Made by a program: the position numbers and the translations under genes. 64,000 nucleotides of DNA from an uncultured Prevotella sp. (lineage in GTDB: Bacteria; Bacteroidota; Bacteroidia; Bacteroidales; Bacteroidaceae): contig URER01000007.1 in assembly GCA_900547005.1 (NCBI GenBank), positions 1 to 64,000 of the forward strand. The letters run 5' to 3'. The first letter of the stretch is position 1. Each line of letters begins with the position of its first letter. The notes beneath the pieces were generated by a model. That model worked only from the letters and a program-made list of their open reading frames with translations. It was not told the DNA's origin and made no database searches. Below are positions 7,841 to 16,062 of the stretch, one piece after another.

Positions 7841-8863
7841 ATGGGATTCTTTTCATTCGTACAAGAGATAGCAATGGACCTCGGAACAGCCAACACGATC
7901 ATTATCAGTGATGATAAGATAGTCGTTGACGAGCCTTCTGTCGTTGCGCTCGACCGCCGTACAGACAAGATGATAGCTGTGGGCGGCAAGGCAAAAATGA
8001 TGTATGAGAAAGAGCCGAAAGGCATCCGCACCATACGTCCGCTCCGTGATGGAGTGATAGCAGACTTCTCTGCCTGCGAGCAGATGATGCGCGGACTTAT
8101 CAAGATGGTTCATAGCGGCAGCCGCCTGTTCTCGCCTTCTCTGAGAATGGTCATCGGCGTGCCGTCGGGTTCTACTGAGGTTGAGCTGCGCGCTGTGCGC
8201 GATTCTGCCGAACACGCAGGCGGTCGCGATGTCTATCTGATATATGAGCCGATGGCTGCGGCAATCGGTATCGGTATCGATGTTGAGGCTCCGGAGGGCA
8301 ACATGATTGTGGATATAGGTGGAGGCTCTACCGAAATCGCTGTGATTTCTCTTGGTGGAATCGTCTCAAACAACTCAATCCGTGTGGCAGGCGACGACCT
8401 TACGACCGACATCCGCGAGTATATGAGCCGTCAGCACAATGTGAAGGTGAGCGAGCGTATGGCCGAGCGTATTAAGATTCATGTGGGATCGGCTCTTACC
8501 GACCTCGGCGAGGAAGCTCCTGACGACTATGTGGTGCACGGCCCGAACCGCATCACCGCCCTGCCTATGGCTGTTCCGGTGTGCTATCAGGAGATTGCTC
8601 ACTGCATAGACAAGACTATCGTGAAGATAGAGAATGCCGTGCTCTCAGCATTGGAGAACACCCCGCCCGAGCTTTATGCCGACATCGTGAAGAACGGTAT
8701 ATATCTCGCAGGTGGTGGAGCATTGCTCCGCGGATTGGGAAAACGTCTTTCAGACAAGATAAACATCCCGTTCCACATCGCCGAAGACCCGCTCCACAGC
8801 GTTGCTGTGGGTGCCGGCGTAGCATTGAATAATGTAGACAGATTCTCTTTCCTCATGCGATAA
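7841..8863 (+). CDS. mreB: rod shape-determining protein MreB
   Basis: This is the bacterial actin that forms membrane-bound filaments and positions peptidoglycan synthesis for rod growth. Visible family motifs are the phosphate-1 loop MDLGTANTII, VIGVPSGSTEVE, IYEPMAAAIGIG, the phosphate-2 loop NMIVDIGGGSTEIAVI and the adenosine motif GIYLAGGGALLRGL. The frame is open from 7778, but the first 21 residues would be translated from the microsatellite. The start at 7841 (MGFFSFVQEIAMDLG) gives the normal family N-terminus and 340 residues. It heads the mre-mrd-rod block. Confidence 0.95.
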   Translation: MGFFSFVQEIAMDLGTANTIIISDDKIVVDEPSVVALDRRTDKMIAVGGKAKMMYEKEPKGIRTIRPLRDGVIADFSACEQMMRGLIKMVHSGSRLFSPSLRMVIGVPSGSTEVELRAVRDSAEHAGGRDVYLIYEPMAAAIGIGIDVEAPEGNMIVDIGGGSTEIAVISLGGIVSNNSIRVAGDDLTTDIREYMSRQHNVKVSERMAERIKIHVGSALTDLGEEAPDDYVVHGPNRITALPMAVPVCYQEIAHCIDKTIVKIENAVLSALENTPPELYADIVKNGIYLAGGGALLRGLGKRLSDKINIPFHIAEDPLHSVAVGAGVALNNVDRFSFLMR

Positions 8864-8882
8864 GCGTGCGGGAAGCTATGGG

Positions 8883-8951
8883 AAATTGAAAATTAGTAGG
8901 CTCTTGGCGCGGTTGTTAAATATTGCGCCGGGAGCAGACGGTTTTCAATTT
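8883..8951 (+). promoter_or_regulatory. long hairpin between mreB and mreC
   Basis: AAATTGAAAA (8883-8892) pairs with TTTTCAATTT (8942-8951). Inside, GCTC and GGCGC pair with GCGCC and GAGC. There is no T-tract behind the outer arm, so it is more likely an mRNA processing or stability element, or a partial attenuator, than a strong terminator. Confidence 0.45.
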
Positions 8952-8970
8952 TTGAGTTTAATTAAAGAAT

Positions 8971-9825
8971 ATGCGTAACCTTATAGACTTTCTCGCGAAG
9001 TACTGCCATTGGTTTTTGTTTGTCATCCTTGAGGTGATAAGCCTTGTTCTGTTGTTCCGGTTCAACAACTATCAGGGAAGCGTGTGGTTCACTTCTGCAA
9101 ATTGCGTCTCGGGAAAGGTACTCGAAGCGCAGTCTGAGGTGCGCTCATATTTCAAGTTGGCTGCGCTTAATGAGCAGCTTACGCAGCGCAATGTTTATCT
9201 GGAACAGCAGTTGCGCGCCGTTTCAGAAAAACTGTATGACAAGGAGCATCCTGCCGACACAACGGTGGCGAAGGGGCTGGAGATAAAAGGGTTCAGAGTT
9301 GTGCCCGCTAAAGTCGTAGACAATACGATAGACAGGGCGGACAACTTCATAACCATCGACAAAGGTTCGGCCGACGGCGTGCGCCCAGATATGGGAGTGG
9401 TGTGCGGAACGGGTGTCGTGGGCATAGTCTATCTCGTTTCAGAACACTATTCTGTGGTTATTCCGGTACTCAATTCCAAGTCGAATATCAGTTGCGCCAT
9501 TGCCGGACGCGGCTATTTCGGCTACCTGCATTGGTCGGGTGGGGTGTCGGAAGTGGCGTTTGTCGACGACATTCCGCGTCATGCCAAGTTCCGCCTGCAC
9601 GACAAAATCGTTACGAGCGGATATTCATCGGTGTTCCCGGCGGGAGTTCTCGTGGGCGAGATTCTGCACGTGTTCAACTCGACCGACGGACTTTCTTATC
9701 GTCTTCAGGTGAAGTTGTCGACGGATTTCTCACGCTTGCGCGATGTATGCGTCATTGATGACATTCACGCCAATGAGAAAGCCTTGTTGCTGAATGCCGC
9801 CCGCGACTCGATAAAGATGAAGTAG
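8971..9825 (+). CDS. mreC: rod shape-determining protein MreC
   Basis: 284 residues: a short cytoplasmic tail, one membrane helix (about residues 13-31, WFLFVILEVISLVLLF), a coiled-coil region (EVRSYFKLAALNEQLTQRN) and a periplasmic beta domain with DNFITIDKGSADGVRPDMGV and GVLVGEILHV, as in MreC. MreC bridges MreB and the PBP2-RodA synthase in the periplasm. It sits in the expected place between mreB and mreD. Confidence 0.93.
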   Translation: MRNLIDFLAKYCHWFLFVILEVISLVLLFRFNNYQGSVWFTSANCVSGKVLEAQSEVRSYFKLAALNEQLTQRNVYLEQQLRAVSEKLYDKEHPADTTVAKGLEIKGFRVVPAKVVDNTIDRADNFITIDKGSADGVRPDMGVVCGTGVVGIVYLVSEHYSVVIPVLNSKSNISCAIAGRGYFGYLHWSGGVSEVAFVDDIPRHAKFRLHDKIVTSGYSSVFPAGVLVGEILHVFNSTDGLSYRLQVKLSTDFSRLRDVCVIDDIHANEKALLLNAARDSIKMK

Positions 9826-9894
9826 CGGCAGGGGCTTTCATTGTTTGTATATATATAATAAGGTATAGGTAAGAATTAGGAAGTATAAAGTATT

Positions 9895-10398
9895 ATGGTC
9901 ATTGATTTCTTAAGGAAATTGCTTTTGCTCGCTGTTTTCTGTCTCGCTCAGGTGCTTGTGCTCAATCATATCCATCTGTTTGGCGTAGCCACGCCATTGC
10001 TTTATGCCTATTTTGTCCTGATGTTCCGTGCCGACTATCCTCGTTGGGGCATCATAATGTGGTCATTCGTGCTTGGTGTGGTGCTGGATATGTTTTCGAA
10101 TACGCCAGGTGTGGCCGCTGCTTCGCTCACTTTGCTTGGTGTTTTGCAGCCCTACATACTCTCGTGGTTCACTCCTCGCGGTTCGGCTCCTGATATGTTG
10201 CCGTCTATGAATATGCTTGGCGCGACGCAGTTCTGCTATTACGCCATCGTGTCGGTTACGCTTTATTGCATTGTTTTCTTCTCGCTCGAGATGTTCAACT
10301 TCTTCAACTGGCTTTATTGGTTGGAGTGCGTGGCCGGCAGTATAGCCGTCACGTCGGTGCTGTTACTGGTAATTGAGAATGTGAGGAGCCGCCGATGA
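9895..10398 (+). CDS. mreD: rod shape-determining protein MreD
   Basis: A 167-residue integral membrane protein with about five hydrophobic helices and the usual small-protein MreD layout (FVLGVVLDMFSNTPGVAAAS). Its stop overlaps the start of the PBP2 gene by 4 nt, indicating translational coupling. It works with MreC in the elongation complex. Confidence 0.88.
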   Translation: MVIDFLRKLLLLAVFCLAQVLVLNHIHLFGVATPLLYAYFVLMFRADYPRWGIIMWSFVLGVVLDMFSNTPGVAAASLTLLGVLQPYILSWFTPRGSAPDMLPSMNMLGATQFCYYAIVSVTLYCIVFFSLEMFNFFNWLYWLECVAGSIAVTSVLLLVIENVRSRR

Positions 10399-12548
10399 AG
10401 AACTTTGAGTTTGATAACCGGCGTATTGTCATAGGCGGTGTGGCTGTCGTTATAGTGGTCGCCTATATCATAAGGTTGTTCACTTTGCAGATAATGAGCG
10501 ACGATTATCGCAAGAGTGCCGACTCCAATGCTTTCCTTAAGAAGATTGAATACCCGTCGCGTGGTGTCATTACCGACCGCAACGGCAAGCTGATGGTTTA
10601 TAATCAGCCTACTTACGACATCATGGTGGTGGAGAATGAGCAGCGCGGACGGCTCGATACGGTCGCGTTTTGCAAGGCGTTGAACATCACGGTGGACGAT
10701 TTCAACACGCGGATGGACTTTGTAAAGAAGCAGCAGGGCTATTCGCGTTTCTCCCAACAGTTGTTCATGAGCCATCTGAGTGATAAGGATTTCAGTGCGT
10801 TTCAGGAAAAGATGTTCCGCTTCCCCGGTTTTTATATACAGCGACGGACTATCCGGCAGTATCATTACAACTGTGCGGCGCAGGTCCTCGGTGATGTGGC
10901 CGAGGTGTCGCAGACTGATATAGACAAGGACGACTACTACCAGCCGGGCGACTATATCGGTAAATTGGGTATAGAACGCTCGTATGAGAAAGAACTGAGA
11001 GGCCAGAAAGGAATACAGATAATGCTGCGTGATGCGCGCGGCCGACTGCAAGGCAGTTATCAGAACGGCAAGTATGACACCCGGCCGAGGCCGGGAAGCG
11101 ACCTCCAACTTGGTATCGATGCCGATTTGCAGGCACTTGGTGAGCGGCTTATGGAAGGCAAGCTCGGTGCAATTGTGGCCATAGAGCCAAAGACGGGAGA
11201 GATACTTTGCATGGTTTCTTCGCCCACATACGACCCTCACATGATGTTGGGCAAGATGCGTGGAAGGAATCAGATGGAGCTGTCGGAGGACCCGGCGAAG
11301 CCTCTTCTGAACCGTTCCATTATGGGACAATATCCTCCAGGCTCTACGTTTAAGACCGGACAGGCTGTTACTTACTTCACCGAGGGAATCATAGATGAGA
11401 AGACTTTGTTCCCATGTTATCACGGATTTATTTTCAAAGGATTGCGTGTGGGCTGCCACGGACACGGGTCGCCTATCAGTCTTGTGCCTTCTTTGAGCAC
11501 GTCTTGCAACGGATACTACTGCTGGGGACTGTATTATATGCTCTCGAACAGAAAGAAATACAAGACTATCGACGACGCGATGAATACTTGGCGCGACTAT
11601 ATGGTGAGCATGGGATTCGGATATAAACTCGGAATAGACCTGCCGGGAGAGAAGCGCGGAATGATTCCGAACGCCGATTTCTATAATAATGCATTCGGAA
11701 GATGGAACCCGTTGTCGGTCATTTCCATCTCCATCGGCCAGGGAGAGGTAACGCTTACGCCGCTGCAAATAGCCAATCTCGGTGCGACGATAGCCAACCG
11801 GGGCTATTATATCACGCCCCATGTGGTGAAAAAGATAAAGGGTAAGCCGCTGGAAAAGGAGTTTACGGAAAAGCATTATACCAAAGGAAGCAAGGAGGCA
11901 TACGAGTATGTGGTGCAGGGAATGCGTGCGTCGGTGCTCGGCGGTACGTGTCATGCGGCGAATACTCCTATGTATGAGGTGTGCGGAAAGACCGGAACGG
12001 CGCAGAACAGAGGCCGGGACCACTCGGCATTCATGGGCTTTGCTCCGATGAATTCGCCCAAGATAGCCATTGCCGTGTATGTGGAGAATGGCGGATTCGG
12101 TGCCGTCTACGGCGTGCCTATCGGTTCGCTGATGATTGAGCAGTATCTTAACGGTAAGTTGTCGGAGGCTTCCGAGGAGCGCGCAACGGCCATGCAGAAC
12201 CGACATATAGACTATGGCTTCAATAGAAAAATATCGCGTGCCGACTCGTTGAGGGTTGATTCTATAAAGAAAATCAATGACCGCATCGACTCATTGAAGC
12301 GTGTCAAGGAGATGAAAGAGAAGGAAATGAAGCGTAAGGACGTTCATGAGGACGAAGAAAACGAGACCCGCAGAAAGGCAAACGAGGAAAAGAAGCGTCA
12401 GAGCGAGCAACCGATAATCCGCATGGATGATGAAGTTACTATTATGAAAGAGCGTCGCAAGAAAGGCGAGGATAAGAGTTCGGACAACGGCAATAAGGAG
12501 AATACTGACAAACAAGGAATAAATGGCAAACGAGATACAGACAGATAA
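10395..12548 (+). CDS. mrdA: penicillin-binding protein 2 (peptidoglycan D,D-transpeptidase)
   Basis: 717 residues: one N-terminal membrane helix (IVIGGVAVVIVVAYIIRLF), a dimerisation/pedestal domain and a transpeptidase domain. The active-site motifs are STFK (within PPGSTFKTGQAV, about residue 314), SCN (STSCNGYY) and KTGTAQ. It crosslinks glycan strands during elongation, working with RodA. The last ~115 residues form a strongly charged, low-complexity tail (repeated DSLKR, KEMKEKEMKRK, EENETRRKANEEKKR) that is not part of the catalytic fold and makes the protein longer than typical PBP2. It overlaps rodA by 26 nt. Confidence 0.93.
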   Translation: MKNFEFDNRRIVIGGVAVVIVVAYIIRLFTLQIMSDDYRKSADSNAFLKKIEYPSRGVITDRNGKLMVYNQPTYDIMVVENEQRGRLDTVAFCKALNITVDDFNTRMDFVKKQQGYSRFSQQLFMSHLSDKDFSAFQEKMFRFPGFYIQRRTIRQYHYNCAAQVLGDVAEVSQTDIDKDDYYQPGDYIGKLGIERSYEKELRGQKGIQIMLRDARGRLQGSYQNGKYDTRPRPGSDLQLGIDADLQALGERLMEGKLGAIVAIEPKTGEILCMVSSPTYDPHMMLGKMRGRNQMELSEDPAKPLLNRSIMGQYPPGSTFKTGQAVTYFTEGIIDEKTLFPCYHGFIFKGLRVGCHGHGSPISLVPSLSTSCNGYYCWGLYYMLSNRKKYKTIDDAMNTWRDYMVSMGFGYKLGIDLPGEKRGMIPNADFYNNAFGRWNPLSVISISIGQGEVTLTPLQIANLGATIANRGYYITPHVVKKIKGKPLEKEFTEKHYTKGSKEAYEYVVQGMRASVLGGTCHAANTPMYEVCGKTGTAQNRGRDHSAFMGFAPMNSPKIAIAVYVENGGFGAVYGVPIGSLMIEQYLNGKLSEASEERATAMQNRHIDYGFNRKISRADSLRVDSIKKINDRIDSLKRVKEMKEKEMKRKDVHEDEENETRRKANEEKKRQSEQPIIRMDDEVTIMKERRKKGEDKSSDNGNKENTDKQGINGKRDTDR

Positions 12549-14001
12549 ACAGCAAAAGGGCGTTCTTCGTTCGCTTGACTGGTGGACAATAGCCATCTAT
12601 GTGGCCCTGCTTTCGTTCGGCTGGCTTAGTGTTTGCGGAGCGAGCTACACGTATGGAGACACTGATATCTTCAGTCTTTCCTCGCGTTCGGGTATGCAGA
12701 TTGTTTGGATTGGCACATCGATATGTCTCGGATTTGTTATTCTGATGATGGACGACCGCCTGTTAGACACCTTCGCCTACGTCATCTACGCCTTGCTTGT
12801 ACTGCTTCTTATCGCGACAATCTTCAATCCTCATGAGATAAAAGGTTCGCGTTCGTGGCTCGTCCTCGGTCCTTTGAGGCTGCAACCGGCCGAGTTTGCC
12901 AAGTTTGCCACGGCATTGGCGGTCGCCAAACTCATGTCAACGTATGGCTTTGACGTGCGTCGTTTCAAGGATTTCGCTACTGCTTGCGCTGTCATTATGC
13001 TGCCGATGGTGTGCATCGTGATGCAGAAAGAGACCGGTTCGGCACTCGTTTACTTCTCATTCTTCCTCATGCTCTATCGCTTCGGTATGCCCGGCTGCAT
13101 CCTTTTCACCGCCGTTGCGATGGTAGTCTATTTTGTTGTGGGCATAAAATACGAGCAAATACTGCTGTGGGACACGCCGACGTCTGTCGGAAAGTTTGTC
13201 GTGCTGCTTTTGGTGCAGCTCTTTACGGTCGGCATGGTACGTGTCTATTGCGGCGTGGGCAAGGAATCGTCCCGAATGCTGGGCTATGTTCTCGGCATAA
13301 CATTGTTTGCTTTGCTCTTCTCCGAGTTCGTTATACCGTTTGACATAACGTGGGTGCTGTATGTTTTGTGTGCCGTGCTGATAGGTTATCTTATATATCG
13401 TTCTGTCAACAGGCGCATCCGCACTTACCTTTTCATCTCTTTCTTCTCGTTAGGATCCATCCTCTTCTTCTCTGGAGCCGACTATGTGCTTAATAATGTA
13501 TTGCAGGCGCATCAGCGAGTGCGTATAAACGTGCTGTTAGGACTCGACGAAGACCTTGCCGGAGCAGGCTATAACGTGCATCAGAGTGAGATAGCCATCG
13601 GCTCGGGAGGCTTGCAAGGCAAAGGATTCCTGAACGGGACGCAGACCAAATTGAAGTTTGTTCCGGAGCAAGACACCGACTTCATCTTCTGTACGGTAGG
13701 CGAGGAGGAAGGCTTCCTCGGTTCGGCGGCAGTGCTTCTGCTGTTCCTTGCGCTTGTCCTTAGGTTAATCCACCTTGCCGAACGCCAGCCGTTTATGTTC
13801 GGAAAAGTTTATGGCTATTGTGTGTTGAGCATTTTCCTGTTCCATGTATTCATAAATGTCGGAATGGTGCTCGGCCTCACTCCCGTTATCGGAATACCAT
13901 TGCCATTCTTCAGTTATGGCGGTTCTTCGCTGTGGGGCTTCACGCTATTGCTTTTTATTTTCCTCAGAATAGATGCCGGGCGCAATCTAGTGAGGACGTA
14001 A
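12523..14001 (+). CDS. rodA: rod shape-determining protein RodA (SEDS glycosyltransferase)
   Basis: 492 residues, about ten or more membrane helices. The SEDS signatures are GSRSWLVLGPLRLQPAEFAK, HQSEIAIGSGGLQGKGFLNG, FVPEQDTDFIF and the terminal PLPFFSYGGSS. RodA polymerises lipid II into glycan with its partner PBP2, the gene just upstream. The start lies inside the end of mrdA, which fits coupled translation. An extra hydrophobic stretch in the middle (about residues 225-310) is typical of Bacteroidetes RodA. Confidence 0.93.
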   Translation: MANEIQTDKQQKGVLRSLDWWTIAIYVALLSFGWLSVCGASYTYGDTDIFSLSSRSGMQIVWIGTSICLGFVILMMDDRLLDTFAYVIYALLVLLLIATIFNPHEIKGSRSWLVLGPLRLQPAEFAKFATALAVAKLMSTYGFDVRRFKDFATACAVIMLPMVCIVMQKETGSALVYFSFFLMLYRFGMPGCILFTAVAMVVYFVVGIKYEQILLWDTPTSVGKFVVLLLVQLFTVGMVRVYCGVGKESSRMLGYVLGITLFALLFSEFVIPFDITWVLYVLCAVLIGYLIYRSVNRRIRTYLFISFFSLGSILFFSGADYVLNNVLQAHQRVRINVLLGLDEDLAGAGYNVHQSEIAIGSGGLQGKGFLNGTQTKLKFVPEQDTDFIFCTVGEEEGFLGSAAVLLLFLALVLRLIHLAERQPFMFGKVYGYCVLSIFLFHVFINVGMVLGLTPVIGIPLPFFSYGGSSLWGFTLLLFIFLRIDAGRNLVRT

Positions 14002-14030
14002 AACAATACTGTCGCTTCGCTTCGGAGATG

Positions 14031-14071
14031 GTAGACAGGAGACGGTAGACAGGTGTTCAGACAATAGTCTT
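14031..14071 (-). repeat. short dispersed repeat TTGTCTGAAC...CTCC, copy 1
   Basis: Read on the minus strand this is CTATTGTCTGAACACCTGTC followed by CTACCGTCTCC. Near-matching sequences occur at 27499-27539 and 61399-61441, always between genes. It contains two copies of a GTAGACAGG-type unit. Confidence 0.55.
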
Positions 14072-14135
14072 TGAGGATGCAAAGATGAGAAATAATGAAA
14101 GTGAACTCCAAACGGTAAGTTTTATCATCTAAAAC

Positions 14136-14172
14136 AAAAAAAATCAAACCCCGATTATCGGAGTTTGATTGC
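14136..14172 (-). terminator. terminator of the metF-holB-ricT-gldH operon
   Basis: The stem AATCAAAC.CC/GG.GTTTGATT on the minus strand is followed by eight T. The upstream arm contains the last codons and stop of gldH, so coding sequence and terminator overlap. Confidence 0.75.
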
Positions 14173-14658
14173 TTCTATACCTATTTCAGAAAGTCCGGGA
14201 AGCATTTCCCTGCGCATACAGTGGTTGATTTTTATCTTGATGGAATCATCCTTTTGCATTTCTATTTCGCCGAGATGATATTTGATGTCATTACTGCTGA
14301 TACCCTGTTTGCCCGTTATGTTTCCCGCATCGTCTGTTATTCTGCATCTGATAGTAGAGTGTCCGGTCGAATGTGAAGGGAAAATGATGTGTTCAACGAC
14401 CATGCTCAGCGATTTATACGGGAAGTCATGGTTGGTGCGGAAGCCCATATCAAGGCTGTAAGTGCCACTCTCATGGCATCGGAAGCCGAAGAAAGCCGTG
14501 TCGTTACGCTCCCATCCGTTCAAGTCCAGATGCTCGTAATGCGAATATACACGTCTGTTGTCGCATCCGCATAGATGAGTTACGGCTGTCAGAGCTGCTA
14601 TTATATATAATAAGGTGTATTTCCTCGTGTCCGAAGAGTTATTCCTTTGCTTCCCCAT
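14155..14658 (-). CDS. gldH: GldH-like lipoprotein
   Basis: 167 residues from the start at 14658; the open frame runs further upstream but only as an antisense-like continuation through the end of ricT. The N-terminus has a lipoprotein signal peptide with lipobox THLCGC. The body contains SHYEHLDLNGWERND, FGFRCHESGTYSLDMGFRTN and a C-terminal IGIEAIKL strand, the pattern of the GldH family, first named for gliding in Flavobacterium but widespread in non-gliding Bacteroidales. Its role there is unclear. Its start overlaps the end of ricT by 20 nt. Confidence 0.8.
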   Translation of the reverse strand: MGKQRNNSSDTRKYTLLYIIAALTAVTHLCGCDNRRVYSHYEHLDLNGWERNDTAFFGFRCHESGTYSLDMGFRTNHDFPYKSLSMVVEHIIFPSHSTGHSTIRCRITDDAGNITGKQGISSNDIKYHLGEIEMQKDDSIKIKINHCMRREMLPGLSEIGIEAIKLR

Positions 14659-15934
14659 TCGATTGTCTTTCCCCTCTGTTCCGGTTGTCGTTGTTGCGCC
14701 TTCCGCGTGGTCTGCGGTTGTTGCCGCCCTGATAATTGGTGTTGTTACCGTTATGCCGGTCACCGTTATTGCGCTGACTGCTGTTCTCCATCGCTCCATT
14801 ACCGTCATTACGGGCCTGTTGTGGGCGCGGTCTGTTATTGTTCTGACGGTTTCTGTTGTTCTTCTTCTGACGCTTACTCTTGTCGAAACGGCTGATGTCC
14901 GCATCCGCGAGCAAGTCTATCGGCTTCTTCTCTGTCTGCGCCTTACCATCTTCAGTCAGTGTGAGAGGCTTCTCGCCCTGTCTGTTCATGGCTATAATCT
15001 CGTGAGCACGCTCCGCGCTTATCGTTTCAAGATTGGCCGCCATATTCTTCGCCGTAGAATATGTTATCTGGCCGGAGAGAATATCCGTCTTGAACAGATA
15101 ATAGTCGTTGTCGAGCGTCTGGAGTATGATGTCCCTGCCCGGCAACTTGCGTCCTGCCTCTATATAGTTGTCAACCTCGTAGTTCAGACAACATTTCAGT
15201 TTGGCGCACATACCGGCGAGCTTCGTAGGATTCAGTGAGATGTCCTGATGGCGTGCCGCCGTGGTGCTTACGGATGAGAAGTTCTTCATCCACGTAGCGC
15301 AACACAACTCACGTCCGCAAGGTCCTGTTCCGCCGATACGGCCAGCTTCCTGTCGCGCGCCTATCTGCTTCATCTCGATGCGGACGTGGAAAGCCGCAGC
15401 CAAGTCCTTTATCAGTTGGCGGAAATCCACGCGCTCGTCGGCGATGTAATAAAATATCGCCTTGTTGCCGTCGCCTTGATATTCCACGTCGCCAATCTTC
15501 ATTTGCAGACCCAATCCCTTCGCAATCTGCCGGCTCTCAATCATTGTCTGGTGCTCGCGCGCCTTTGCCTCGTGATATTTCGCCATATCCACCTGCTTTG
15601 CTATGCGGTAGATGCGCTTTATATCGTCCGGAGATTTCAGTCCGGCTTTCTTTATTTGCAGCTTCACGAGCTGTCCTGTCAGTGTAACCACACCGATGTC
15701 GTGTCCCGGGTTGGCCTCCACTGCCACTATATCACCCTTCTTCAGTTCTAAGTTGTTCACGTTGTGGTAATACCCCTTGCGTGTGTTCTTGAACTGCACC
15801 TCTACCAAATCCGTTGTGTCCGTATTACCCGGCACGTCCGAAAGCCAGTCGTAGGTGTTCAGTTGCTTGTCCTGTCTGTCGCAAGCACCGTTGCCCAGAC
15901 CACGGTCAGTACCGTTCCATATCTTGAAATCCAT
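14639..15934 (-). CDS. ricT: PSP1-domain regulatory protein RicT (YaaT-like)
   Basis: 431 residues from MDFKIWNG. The frame is open to 16027 but homologues begin near here. The PSP1 domain is visible, with the cysteine clusters CGRELCC and MCAKLKCC that bind Fe-S clusters in RicT/YaaT. In Bacillus, RicT forms a complex that steers RNA processing by RNase Y; in Bacteroidetes its role is not settled. The last ~75 residues are an R/N/G-rich disordered tail (NNRPRPQQARNDGN, RRPRGRRNNDNRN), which suggests RNA contact. It lies between holB and gldH in one operon, with holB ending 128 nt upstream. Confidence 0.85.
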   Translation of the reverse strand: MDFKIWNGTDRGLGNGACDRQDKQLNTYDWLSDVPGNTDTTDLVEVQFKNTRKGYYHNVNNLELKKGDIVAVEANPGHDIGVVTLTGQLVKLQIKKAGLKSPDDIKRIYRIAKQVDMAKYHEAKAREHQTMIESRQIAKGLGLQMKIGDVEYQGDGNKAIFYYIADERVDFRQLIKDLAAAFHVRIEMKQIGARQEAGRIGGTGPCGRELCCATWMKNFSSVSTTAARHQDISLNPTKLAGMCAKLKCCLNYEVDNYIEAGRKLPGRDIILQTLDNDYYLFKTDILSGQITYSTAKNMAANLETISAERAHEIIAMNRQGEKPLTLTEDGKAQTEKKPIDLLADADISRFDKSKRQKKNNRNRQNNNRPRPQQARNDGNGAMENSSQRNNGDRHNGNNTNYQGGNNRRPRGRRNNDNRNRGERQSNGEAKE

Positions 15935-16062
15935 ATTGTTTTTATTTTTCTTATCCCTGCAAACAGCCTCTTGCGAGAGCGTTTTGTGGGGATTGTTTAT
16001 ATTTAGTCCCGTTTCCGTTGCGGTCATTCCCTTAGATAGCGAATGCCCACGGAGCGGGCGAG

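Noticed and set aside
10314..12206. 630-codon open frame on the minus strand
   Set aside because: It is antisense to mrdA, which has clear catalytic motifs; the reverse frame shows no domain.
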